Assembly: GCA_017535865.1 (NCBI GenBank)
Contig: JAFXTM010000110.1
Span: 1 to 37,581, forward strand
Direction of reading: 5' to 3'
From: Oscillospiraceae bacterium
Lineage (GTDB): Bacteria; Bacillota; Clostridia; Oscillospirales; Oscillospiraceae
DNA: 37,581 nt
Of this stretch, positions 1 through 6,739 are shown in pieces. The position numbers were made by a program, and so were the translations under genes. The notes under the pieces were generated by a model. It ran no database searches, had not been told where the DNA came from, and saw only the letters and a list, made by a program, of their open reading frames with translations. Positions within the stretch are counted from its first letter, which is position 1. Each line of letters begins with the position of its first letter.

Positions 1-3
1 GAG

Positions 4-9
4 TATAAT
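4..9 (+). promoter_or_regulatory. -10 box of pfkA promoter
   Basis: A perfect TATAAT stands at the very edge of the window, 55 bases before the pfkA start. Its -35 box would lie outside the window. A strong ribosome binding site (AGGAGG, 52-57) follows, 7 bases before the ATG. Confidence 0.5.
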
Positions 10-64
10 GATTTAAAAGCGAAAAACAGCACCCGGAAATCATATACAGACAGGAGGACAACCC

Positions 65-1063
65 ATGGGTAAAATCAAACGGATCGGCGTGCTGACCAGC
101 GGCGGCGACGCTCCCGGCATGAACGCGGCCGTCCGCGCAGTCGTCCGCACCGCGCTCGACTGCGGGATCGAATGCATCGGCATCCGCCGCGGCTGGCAGG
201 GACTTATCACCGGCGACTTCGTCCGGCTCGACGGCAACAGCGTCGGCCACATCCTCTCCCGAGGCGGTACCATTCTTTACACCGCCCGCAGCGAAGAATT
301 CATGACCGAAAAGGGGCAGCAAAAGGCTGTTTCCACCTGCAAAATGCTTGGGCTGGACGGCATCGTCGCCATCGGCGGCGACGGCACCTTCCGCGGCGCG
401 CTCGCGCTCTCCCGCCTCGGCATCCCGGTTGTCGGCGTGCCGGCCACGATCGACAACGACGTGGGCTGCACCAACTACACCATCGGCTTCGACACCGCCT
501 GCAACACCGCCATCGAGTGCATCGACCGGCTGCGCGACACCATGCAGTCGCATGAGCGCTGCTCGGTGGTCGAGGTCATGGGCCGCAACGCCGGTTTCCT
601 CGCGCTGTACGTCGGCATCGCCGTCGGTGCGACGGCCGTTCTCGTGCCGGAAAAGCCGCTGGACTTCCAGAAAGACGTGGTGGAGCGCATCCAGGACTCC
701 CGCCTGGCGGGCAACACCCACTTTATGATCGTGGTGGCCGAGGGCGTCGGCAGCGCTGTGGATATCGGCAAACAGATCAAGGAATCCGTCGGCATCGATC
801 CGCGCGTGACGGTGCTCGGCCATATCCAGCGCGGCGGCTCGCCCAACGCCCGTGACCGCGAGACCGCGACCCGTATGGGCTACGCCGCGGTGAGGGCCTT
901 TGCCGAGGGACGCGGCAACGTCATCATCTGCACCCAGGAGGGCTGGGTCGTCGAGACACCGATCGAAGAGGCGCTCGAAAAGAAAAAGCATCTGCAGATG
1001 GACCGCTACAAGATCATGGAGGCCATGCAGCTCGGCGGTTCGATCTCAAGCTTTGACGATTGA
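65..1063 (+). CDS. pfkA: 6-phosphofructokinase
   Basis: This enzyme phosphorylates fructose-6-phosphate to fructose-1,6-bisphosphate in cytoplasmic glycolysis. The 332-residue length is near the usual 320 for bacterial ATP-dependent PfkA. Visible motifs are the N-terminal LTSGGDAPGMN nucleotide loop, GGDGT (residues 104-108), the catalytic TIDND (128-132), MGRNAG and the substrate loop GHIQRGGSP. Gly at residue 107 argues for ATP rather than pyrophosphate as donor, because PPi enzymes carry Asp there. The residue before TIDND is Ala127, where typical ATP enzymes have Gly and PPi enzymes Lys. The gene appears monocistronic: it has its own -10 box and a terminator directly after the stop. Confidence 0.96.
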   Translation: MGKIKRIGVLTSGGDAPGMNAAVRAVVRTALDCGIECIGIRRGWQGLITGDFVRLDGNSVGHILSRGGTILYTARSEEFMTEKGQQKAVSTCKMLGLDGIVAIGGDGTFRGALALSRLGIPVVGVPATIDNDVGCTNYTIGFDTACNTAIECIDRLRDTMQSHERCSVVEVMGRNAGFLALYVGIAVGATAVLVPEKPLDFQKDVVERIQDSRLAGNTHFMIVVAEGVGSAVDIGKQIKESVGIDPRVTVLGHIQRGGSPNARDRETATRMGYAAVRAFAEGRGNVIICTQEGWVVETPIEEALEKKKHLQMDRYKIMEAMQLGGSISSFDD

Positions 1064-1071
1064 TCTATGGG

Positions 1072-1111
1072 AATACCGGGGATGCGGCAGCTTGTATCCC
1101 CGGTATTTTTC
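1072..1111 (+). terminator. Rho-independent terminator of pfkA
   Basis: An 11-bp perfect stem (1072-1082 with 1097-1107) is followed by a T run, starting 9 bases after the pfkA stop. Confidence 0.85.
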
Positions 1112-1148
1112 TATGCGCTCGCAGCGAAAAAAGTTAAGATTTGGCGAA

Positions 1149-1177
1149 TTGTGCAAATCGTGCTTTTCTGCTATAAT
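1149..1177 (+). promoter_or_regulatory. Promoter of the D-Ala-D-Ala carboxypeptidase gene
   Basis: TTGTGC (1149-1154), 17-bp spacer, TATAAT (1172-1177). A TG one base upstream of the -10 makes it an extended -10 promoter. Confidence 0.6.
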
Positions 1178-1207
1178 GAAACCATGATCCTGCAAGGAGG
1201 CGAAAGC

Positions 1208-2551
1208 ATGAAATCATCGCGCCGACTTCTGGCTTTTCTGCTGGTTCTGCTCCTGCTCGCGGCTCCCGCCGCCGCTTTTGCCGATGAGCCCCCCTATTCC
1301 GTGACGCTCCATATCGGGACCGGCAGCATTCTCGTGCGAGCCCGGACAGACAGCTTTGAAAACAACATATATCTCTGTCTCTCCGATCTCTCGGCCGCGC
1401 TGAGCAGTACGGACAAGCAGTTCCGTATCGACTATGCCTCCAATCCGACGGACGGCGAGTACTTCGTCATCACGAGCGGGCAGCCCGCCGCCCTGCCGAG
1501 CGGCGCACAGGAGGGCGCCGGCCCCTTTGTGGACACGCTCTGGCCCTCGCGCAACCGGCTCTTCATGGACGGGAGGGAACTCAAGTACTACACGCACCGC
1601 TCGGGCAACGTGCTCTACATGAGCCTCATCGATATCCAGCTGCTCTTCGATCTCACGATCGAGCGCAATATTGACGGAAGCCTGCGCGTCTATCCTGACC
1701 GCCCCTTTGCGCCGAGTATCGACGCGCTGGAAAGCGAGGGCTTCTTTGACGCTTTCAACGCTGTGGTCCTCGGCGACGCCCACACCGGCGAGATCCTCTA
1801 TTCCTGGCAGCCAGACCGCAGTTGCCCGATCGCGAGCCTCTCCAAGCTCATGGGGTATCTGCTGATCGCCGAGGCGGTGAACGCCGGGCAGATCCGCCTG
1901 AACGACCCCGTGCCCATCAGCGAGAAGGCCGAGGCGCTCTCCCTGTCCCCGGACGGGCAGGTGAAGCTGCACGCCGGGACGACCGTGCCGCTGACGGAAC
2001 TTCTGGACGCGATGCTCCTCGCCTCGAGCAATGAGTCTGCGCTTGCGCTTGCAGAATACCTGTCCGGCTCGGAGGATGCTTTTGTGGCGGACATGAACGC
2101 CAGGGCGTTTTCGCTTGGGCTGTACAGCGCGGTTTTCCGCTCGCCGCACGGGCTTCCTGTCTATACGCAGAGCAGCGTCCCGGCCAAGCGCCAGAATACG
2201 ATGTCCGCGCTGGAGTATTTCCGCCTCTGCGCCTATCTGCTCGCAAACTACCCCGCGCTGACCACGCGCACGAGTCAGCAGTTCGTCAAGCTCCCTACGC
2301 TTGAGTACACCACGGCAAACTCGAATCCCATGGTGTTCAACATGTCCGGCGTCAACGGGCTCAAGACCGGCAACACGACGCGGGCCGGCTACTGCCTCGC
2401 AGCGTCGCTTCCGCTCAGCGTGGGCGGGCAGACGCACACGATACTGCTGGTCGTGCTCGGGGCGGAGACCGCACAGATGCGCAACCAGGCCTCCCATATC
2501 CTGCTTCGCAGCGCCCAGCGCTACTATACTGATCACGGCTTTGCGGGATAA
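1208..2551 (+). CDS. Secreted D-alanyl-D-alanine carboxypeptidase (peptidase S11, PBP5-like)
   Basis: It trims the terminal D-Ala from peptidoglycan pentapeptides outside the membrane. The start at 1208 is chosen because AAGGAGG sits just upstream and the product then opens with a Sec signal peptide (residues 1-24, basic, then leucine-rich, ending AFA). The serine-protease-like penicillin-binding motifs are all present: SLSK (nucleophile Ser210, Lys213), SSN (273-275) and KTG (386-388). Between the signal peptide and the catalytic domain lie about 170 residues, longer than in standard PBP5. They vaguely resemble the copper-amine-oxidase-N-like beta modules found on Clostridia surface proteins; that part is inference. 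The gene is monocistronic between its own promoter and terminator. Confidence 0.92.
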   Translation: MKSSRRLLAFLLVLLLLAAPAAAFADEPPYSVTLHIGTGSILVRARTDSFENNIYLCLSDLSAALSSTDKQFRIDYASNPTDGEYFVITSGQPAALPSGAQEGAGPFVDTLWPSRNRLFMDGRELKYYTHRSGNVLYMSLIDIQLLFDLTIERNIDGSLRVYPDRPFAPSIDALESEGFFDAFNAVVLGDAHTGEILYSWQPDRSCPIASLSKLMGYLLIAEAVNAGQIRLNDPVPISEKAEALSLSPDGQVKLHAGTTVPLTELLDAMLLASSNESALALAEYLSGSEDAFVADMNARAFSLGLYSAVFRSPHGLPVYTQSSVPAKRQNTMSALEYFRLCAYLLANYPALTTRTSQQFVKLPTLEYTTANSNPMVFNMSGVNGLKTGNTTRAGYCLAASLPLSVGGQTHTILLVVLGAETAQMRNQASHILLRSAQRYYTDHGFAG

Positions 2552-2553
2552 AA

Positions 2554-2593
2554 GAAAACAGGCGCCGGCTTCACATTCCCGGCGCCTGTTTTC
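2554..2593. terminator. Bidirectional terminator between convergent genes
   Basis: A 15-bp perfect stem (2554-2568 with 2579-2593) has A runs on one side and T runs on the other. It lies between the carboxypeptidase stop and the thioesterase stop, so it can serve both strands. Confidence 0.85.
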
Positions 2594-3017
2594 AATCTTC
2601 CTCTTTAATCAGCTTGTCCAGATAGAAAAACTCCAGCAGGCCCTCTGCGCAGAGCCTGTCCTCCTCGTCAAAGACCTCCGCCCGGATCAGGCAGGTCTGT
2701 TTTCCCACCTTGATCGCCTGCGCCCTGCCGCGCATCACCGTGCCCAAAATGGGGCGAAGATAGTGCGCTTCCACACTGCGCGTCACCACATAGCGCGGCG
2801 GGTCGGCTGCTCCGCTCGCCGTCATGCCGCCGAGCGTGTCCATGACCGTGTCGATCGCGCCGCCATGAACGAAACCGTAAGGATTGAGCAGCTCGGGCCT
2901 GAGCACACAATGGCCGGTCGTCTCCCCGATCTCCACGGTATCGAGCTCCAGCCCGCAGGTGACCGCGAAGCCGATCAGGCGTTTTTTCGCCATTCTCATC
3001 CTGCTTTCTTTGTCCAT
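2592..3017 (-). CDS. PaaI-type hotdog-fold thioesterase
   Basis: A predicted cytoplasmic acyl-CoA thioesterase of 141 residues, the normal size for one hotdog domain. The NPYGFVHGGAIDTVMDT segment is the PaaI/4HBT signature, with Asn and the HGG turn before the long central helix. The C-terminal strands (VGKQTCLIRAEVFDEEDRLCAEG) fit the family. The substrate cannot be told from sequence. GGAG precedes the chosen ATG. The gene stands alone, tail to tail with the carboxypeptidase gene. Confidence 0.85.
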   Translation of the reverse strand: MDKESRMRMAKKRLIGFAVTCGLELDTVEIGETTGHCVLRPELLNPYGFVHGGAIDTVMDTLGGMTASGAADPPRYVVTRSVEAHYLRPILGTVMRGRAQAIKVGKQTCLIRAEVFDEEDRLCAEGLLEFFYLDKLIKEED

Positions 3018-3101
3018 GCCGCCACTCCGTTCTTTCTCTTTTTCTGCAGTATAGCAAAAATGCAGGTCGGCGTAAAGTCTTCCCGCAAAAGAAAAAAATC
3101 C

Positions 3102-3129
3102 TTGACAAAGTCAGAATAAAAGGTATAAT
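3102..3129 (+). promoter_or_regulatory. Promoter of tRNA-Gln
   Basis: A consensus TTGACA (3102-3107) and TATAAT (3124-3129) are separated by 16 bp, 14 bases before the mature tRNA 5' end. Confidence 0.85.
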
Positions 3130-3142
3130 AGCTCTTGCGTTT

Positions 3143-3216
3143 AGCGGGATTGTGTAAAGGTAGCACAGCGGACTCTGACTCCGTATGTGAGGGTTCGAAT
3201 CCTTCTCCCGCTGCCA
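3143..3216 (+). tRNA. tRNA-Gln (anticodon CTG)
   Basis: The cloverleaf is complete. The acceptor stem AGCGGGA pairs with TCCCGCT, and the anticodon loop CTCTGAC gives anticodon CTG, reading CAG. The T arm contains GGTTCGAATCC and the CCA end is encoded. Its 3' half is the integration target of the element to the right: bases 3193-3217 recur exactly at 6670-6694, so integration left the tRNA intact. Confidence 0.95.
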
Positions 3217-3217
3217 G
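3193..3217 (+). repeat. attL core (tRNA-Gln 3' end), copy 1
   Basis: A 25-base direct repeat beginning GTTCGAATCC and ending GCTGCCAG, covering the T arm to CCA plus one base. The identical copy lies at 6670-6694. The copies flank an AT-richer segment with a tyrosine integrase, the usual pattern of site-specific integration into a tRNA 3' end. Confidence 0.88.
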
Positions 3218-3220
3218 CGG

Positions 3221-3253
3221 AACAGCTTGATTTCGTTATGATTTCAAGCTGTT
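3221..3253 (+). terminator. Element-borne terminator after tRNA-Gln
   Basis: The stem AACAGCTTGA (3221-3230) pairs with TCAAGCTGTT (3244-3253) and is followed by TTTTCTTCTTT. It lies directly after the left att core and replaces the original tRNA terminator, which was displaced to 6697-6739. Confidence 0.7.
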
Positions 3254-3744
3254 TTCTTCTTTATGAGCAGATTTCTGTGCGTAATAGTTCAAAATGAATA
3301 ACGTAAAAATCGCTTTCGCCCCCATTTTCGCCCCAACCAGCTTTTTTGCGCTGCTGTTGAGGCCTCTTTGCTCTTGTATATTCTGGCTCAAAATGGTATT
3401 ATTAATTTGCCTCTTCCCATGTCCCAAACTATAGAAGTGAGCTGGAAGCTTATAACAGCAACCAGCTCATTTTGTGCTTTTTCTTGACTAATCTGTCCAC
3501 CAAATTATATAGAAAATGTCTAAATAAATCCTATGAGCAAGTACAAAGGATGGGGCTTCCATTGACGGTGAATGGAAGCCTGTTTTTTTGTGGTCAATCG
3601 TTTTTCAGAAAAATATGTACAGTTATATTCAGTATAGATGGTACCTGCCTATGTGGTGATAATATCGCCGTGCTTTTCATCATGCATTTTTGTATACAAG
3701 ATACAAAGAATCGCAAATGAAAAGCTTGTTTTTTTGATATAGTA
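3254..3744. other. Non-coding left end of the integrative element
   Basis: About 490 bases with no convincing gene. It contains the left arm-type repeat (3314-3337). It also contains a hairpin-like segment near 3556-3590, where GGCTTCCATTGAC is followed by TGAATGGAAGCC and a T run, which could be a terminator. The short open frames here lack ribosome binding sites. Confidence 0.5.
3314..3337 (+). repeat. Putative integrase arm-type site, left
   Basis: Two tandem TTTCGCCCC-type units ending in AAC. The same arrangement in the same orientation recurs at 6534-6556, one C shorter. Each lies roughly 100-135 bases inside an att core, where tyrosine integrases of Tn916 and lambda type bind arm sites through their N-terminal domain. 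Function is inferred. Confidence 0.55.
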
Positions 3745-3773
3745 TTGGTATATTAGTTAGTATATAGTATAGT
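3745..3773 (+). promoter_or_regulatory. Likely promoter of the YbjN-like pair
   Basis: TTGGTA (3745-3750), 17-bp spacer, TATAGT (3768-3773), in a very AT-rich stretch 37 bases before the first gene. Confidence 0.45.
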
Positions 3774-3809
3774 GTAAGATAACAAAAAAACAACTATGGA
3801 GGTATGACA

Positions 3810-4322
3810 ATGAAAAAAGGGCTTATGTGTTTTGTATCAATGGTATGCGTAATCGCGATGCTTGTCTCTATGGGAAGTGTATCCTTTGCACAAGAGACTG
3901 AATACAAATCAACACAGCATTTCCTTGACTATATGGATGAGCTGGGGATTCCATATAACTATTACGGAATAGACGATGATAATTGGGAAGCAGTTAGTGT
4001 CATTTTTGGCCCATCCATCTCTTCAAGCTTTGAATGCTTCATTTATTTCGAACAAAACAATCATGAAGTCGAATTTCGGATTTGGGATTTAGTTAAGCCT
4101 TCTGCAGGCGAGAATTTTACTCTATCTACCATAAATGAGTTGAACGCAAATTGGAAATATGCAAAATTCGTTTTAAATGAGCGCGATTCAACGGTTCAGG
4201 CGGAAATGGATATGTATATCGACGGAGACCATTGCGCTCGTTCAGTATATGATGCCATGGATTCCCTTTTAGACATTATAGAAGACGAGTATACCTCACA
4301 AGCATTACGAAAACTCGAATAA
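3810..4322 (+). CDS. Secreted YbjN-like protein, copy A
   Basis: A small exported protein of 170 residues. An in-frame ATG lies at 3804, but it sits only one base after GGAGG. The ATG at 3810 has normal spacing and is preferred. Residues 1-27 form a Sec signal peptide ending SVSFAQ. The mature part resembles the YbjN fold: a helix ending DELGIPY, a strand pair around ECFIYFEQ and RIWDLVK, a LSTINELN helix, then two strands and a C-terminal helix. YbjN domains resemble type III secretion chaperones and bind protein partners, but no catalytic residues are known. The family call is by pattern and moderate. It is followed by a diverged tandem copy with a near-identical signal peptide and leader. 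Confidence 0.72.
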   Translation: MKKGLMCFVSMVCVIAMLVSMGSVSFAQETEYKSTQHFLDYMDELGIPYNYYGIDDDNWEAVSVIFGPSISSSFECFIYFEQNNHEVEFRIWDLVKPSAGENFTLSTINELNANWKYAKFVLNERDSTVQAEMDMYIDGDHCARSVYDAMDSLLDIIEDEYTSQALRKLE

Positions 4323-4394
4323 ACCTTTGAATTGTTTTTCATTTGTGCATGGTAGAGTAATACTACTACCAAAAACAACTATGGAGGTATGACA

Positions 4395-4916
4395 ATGAAA
4401 AAAGGGCTTATGTGTTTTGTATCAATGGTATGCGTAATCGCGATGCTTGTCTCTATGGGAAGTGTATCCTTTGCACAAGAGACTAAATACAAATCAACGC
4501 ACCGTTTCCTTAACTATATGGATGAGCTGGGGATTCCATATAAGTATTATGGAATAGACGATAAAAATTGGGAAGCAGTTGTAATCAATTTTGACACATT
4601 TGGCCTATCGACCTTTTCTGGGGTTGAATGCTTCATTTATTTTGAACAAGACGATGAGGAAGTCTGTTTGCGGATTTGGGATTTAGTTAAGCCTTCTGCA
4701 GGCAAGAATTATACTCTATCTACCATTAATGACTTGAACGATTATTGCCCGCATGTCGATTTTGTTTTTGATGAAAACCATTCTACTATTTTTGCGCAAA
4801 TTGACATGTTTATTCATATAAACCATTGCTCTAGTTTAGTTTTTAAAGCGATGGAGGTCCTTTATAACACTTTAGAGGACGAAGAAATTTCACAAGCATT
4901 AAAAGGTCTCGAATAG
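4395..4916 (+). CDS. Secreted YbjN-like protein, copy B
   Basis: This is the second member of a tandem duplication, 173 residues. Its upstream ribosome binding site and signal peptide repeat copy A nearly base for base from about 3790 to 3920. The mature chain has drifted. DELGIPY, IDD-NWEAV, CFIYFEQ, IWDLVKPSAG, LSTIN and SQAL remain. The middle (after NWEAV) gains three residues, and the segment after LND is largely different. Both copies keep a Cys in the CFIYFE strand and one after the NHC/DHC turn, which could pair once exported. The function is unknown. Copies A and B are probably co-transcribed. Confidence 0.72.
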   Translation: MKKGLMCFVSMVCVIAMLVSMGSVSFAQETKYKSTHRFLNYMDELGIPYKYYGIDDKNWEAVVINFDTFGLSTFSGVECFIYFEQDDEEVCLRIWDLVKPSAGKNYTLSTINDLNDYCPHVDFVFDENHSTIFAQIDMFIHINHCSSLVFKAMEVLYNTLEDEEISQALKGLE

Positions 4917-5006
4917 GCTGGTGGATTGATTACCATCCTGGTGTTCGGGATGTTGAATTAGTGAACGTCATGGGAACATTCTATCTCGAGTTGGAGATAT
5001 AAACAC

Positions 5007-5031
5007 AAGGGCTGGGGTAATCCCGGCCCTT
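5007..5031. terminator. Bidirectional terminator inside the element
   Basis: The stem AAGGGCTGGG (5007-5016) pairs with CCCGGCCCTT (5022-5031) around a 5-base loop. It lies between the convergent YbjN pair and the minus-strand small genes. Confidence 0.6.
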
Positions 5032-5048
5032 CTCGTGTTCTTCGGGAG

Positions 5049-5348
5049 TTAATCGGGGGTTTTGGTGTGTTTCACCATTCGTGCCCATGTACTAACAGCA
5101 ATGACAGCAAGGCCGGAAATGTCGATTTTTTGCAGCGTCTGCTCGATAGGTCCCAGCGTTTCCCCCTGCACCTCTTTAATTGTCAAGCACGGCCGAAGCT
5201 CGGAAAGAATCTTGTCCAACTGCCAGACCATCAAGCTATCCGCCTTTTTTATGTTGGCGATTACACGCTCAGACGGCGGCTCACATTGCCGAAAAATCTC
5301 CTCGTGGATGTCTCCGACCGGAATCACGGCATATTCCATTTTCGCCAT
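5049..5348 (-). CDS. Small hypothetical protein of the element (99 aa)
   Basis: I do not recognise this protein. It begins MAKMEYAVIPVG, has a charged, helical-looking middle (VIANIKKADSLMVWQLDKILSEL) and ends in a mildly hydrophobic segment (ISGLAVIAVSTWARMVK). Its ATG overlaps the upstream gene's stop by one base (TAATG), so the two are probably translationally coupled. It is part of the AT-rich tRNA-Gln element and has no detectable catalytic motif. A regulatory or accessory role is possible but not supported by any motif. Confidence 0.6.
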   Translation of the reverse strand: MAKMEYAVIPVGDIHEEIFRQCEPPSERVIANIKKADSLMVWQLDKILSELRPCLTIKEVQGETLGPIEQTLQKIDISGLAVIAVSTWARMVKHTKTPD

Positions 5349-5539
5349 TACTCGCCCTCCGTCATTTTATCCCAAATCTCGGATGATGCTTCGCACCAAT
5401 CCGCGATTCGCTCAAGGGCAGCGGCTACGCGGTCACCATTGGTGGCGGAAGGGGCCTCCGGCTCTTTCATCAGAGCGGCGGCAATTCGGATAATTGCATC
5501 CCTCTGACGGCTGTTTGGAAAATCACAGCAACAGTTCAA
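5348..5539 (-). CDS. Small hypothetical protein, TTG start (63 aa)
   Basis: The product starts MNCCCDFPNSRQRDAIIRI and ends WDKMTEGE. I do not recognise it. The start is placed at a TTG at 5537-5539 because AGGAGA lies just upstream (minus strand). The longer frame, opening at 5629, would run antisense through the integrase remnant and is unlikely. The stop overlaps the next gene's ATG by one base. The region upstream of its ribosome binding site is the broken 5' end of the integrase, so this gene may have lost its original promoter. Confidence 0.5.
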   Translation of the reverse strand: MNCCCDFPNSRQRDAIIRIAAALMKEPEAPSATNGDRVAAALERIADWCEASSEIWDKMTEGE

Positions 5540-5557
5540 TTTCGTTTTTCTCCTATC

Positions 5558-6495
5558 TGTATCAGTACCCACATCAAACCCGCTCTTGGCCGAGTTAAGC
5601 TTTGCACCCTTAATCCGCCACAAATCCAAAAGTTTGTAAACCAGCTCAGCAAGAGCGGGAGAAAGATTGTCAAAAAAGACAAAAAAACGGAAAAGAAGAA
5701 GTTTCCTTTGCTGGCCTCTCGCCCAAATCTGTCAAGAATGTGCACGGCGTTCTCTCTAAGGCCCTTAGCGTTGCCGTTGATGTTGGATTCATAAAAAGCA
5801 ACCCCTCCGAGCGGGTCACACTTCCGCGCGCTGTAAAGCCCGAAATGCACCCGCTTGACAAAACGCAACTTCCCCAATTCTTGACGGCTGCCGCCGATGA
5901 TGATTATAAATATCTTTTGCAAATCCTCCCGCTCACTGGCCTCCGACTCGCAGAATCAACAGGTCTCACTTGGGATTGTGTAAACTTCAAGGCCGGGACA
6001 CTTACCATAAACATGCAGCTTACAAAGCGCAAGCTCTCGGACGGAGGATTTACACTTGATACGCCGAAAAACGGAAGGAGCCGTATTGTAAAACCAGCCC
6101 CCTTTGTTATGGAACTCCTGCGAAAAAGAGAGGTCGAGCAAATGCAGGAGCGCTTTACGGCTGGGGAACTGTGGCAAGGCTGGCAAAGCGATAAAGAGCG
6201 TAAAACCGGCCTTGTATTTACAACTCCGCTCGGGACTAACCTAAGCCCTCAGACAGTATATAACCATTGTAAAAAGGTTATGGCCTCAATCGGGATTGAG
6301 GCCAGTTGTGTCCACGACTTACGGCACACTTACGCTGTGTTATCCATTCAGGCGGGAGACGATATTAAAACGATAAGCACAAACCTTGGACATGCAACGG
6401 TTGCCTTTACATTGGACAGATACGGCCACGTAACCGACTCAATGCGGGACGAGTCCTCCCGGAAAATGCAGCAGCTTCTTGACGCCATATTGTAA
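5558..6495 (+). pseudogene. Tyrosine recombinase/integrase, 5'-truncated and frameshifted
   Basis: The catalytic domain is intact. The RLAEST motif carries the first Arg and Glu, HDLRHTYA gives His-x-x-Arg, LGHA gives the next His, and Tyr in LDRYGHV is the nucleophile. The upstream part continues in another frame (5558 to about 5690) with a typical core-binding segment: THIKPALGRV, then an Asn-Pro-Pro turn and IQKFVNQLSKSGR. The frame changes within the A-rich run at 5671-5700. Roughly the first 60-70 residues expected for the family (arm-binding domain) are absent; the sequence there joins the opposite-strand small genes. A restart at GTG 5740 would give only the catalytic domain. It lies next to the right att core, as expected for the element's integrase. 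Confidence 0.8.
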
Positions 6496-6497
6496 CA

Positions 6498-6536
6498 AAA
6501 AAAGCTTGTCGGTGAAGAAGCCGACAAGCTTTTTTT
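6498..6536 (+). terminator. Terminator of the integrase
   Basis: A 15-bp stem (6498-6512 with 6521-6535) with an 8-base loop and a long T run, three bases after the integrase stop. Confidence 0.88.
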
Positions 6537-6556
6537 CGCCCCATTTTCGCCCCAAC
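6534..6556 (+). repeat. Putative integrase arm-type site, right
   Basis: Two TTTCGCCCC-type units ending in AAC, matching 3314-3337 in order and orientation. They lie 114 bases inside the right att core. Confidence 0.55.
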
Positions 6557-6669
6557 TCGGATTTTTCTCCCTTTTCTCTATTTGACTATAAAGTTCTATA
6601 AACGCAATAAATAAATGAATAATTGACTTGTATGTGCTTTGATTTGTTTCGTTTTTCATATTGACCATA

Positions 6670-6694
6670 GTTCGAATCCTTCTCCCGCTGCCAG
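6670..6694 (+). repeat. attR core (tRNA-Gln 3' end), copy 2
   Basis: An exact 25-base copy of 3193-3217. Upstream of it the sequence is not tRNA-like, so this is only the displaced 3' end of the original gene and not a second tRNA. Confidence 0.88.
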
Positions 6695-6696
6695 AT

Positions 6697-6739
6697 ATCG
6701 GCTTGAATCGTTACGATTCAAGCCGATCTTCTTTTTTTT
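6697..6739 (+). terminator. Original tRNA-Gln terminator, displaced
   Basis: A 14-bp stem (6697-6710 with 6714-6727) followed by CTTC and a long T run. It directly follows the right att core, so before integration it ended the tRNA-Gln transcript. Confidence 0.8.

Larger units (their letters stand above)
3193..6694 (+). mobile_element. Small integrative element in tRNA-Gln
   Basis: The interval is bounded by perfect 25-bp att repeats and is visibly AT-richer than its flanks. It holds two secreted YbjN-like genes, two small minus-strand genes and an integrase remnant next to the right end. Paired direct repeats near each end (3314-3337, 6534-6556) look like integrase arm sites. There are no conjugation, replication or phage structural genes. 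With a truncated, frameshifted integrase it is probably an immobilised remnant or a satellite that needs a helper; that is inference. Confidence 0.82.

Noticed and set aside
3236-3427. Minus-strand 63-codon frame next to the tRNA
   Set aside because: It lacks a ribosome binding site and is built from the terminator and the arm-type repeat (its Gly-Ala-Lys repeats come from the TTTCGCCCC units).
6670-6694. Second tRNA-Gln gene
   Set aside because: Only the T arm to CCA is present and nothing upstream can form the rest of a cloverleaf. It is the displaced att half.
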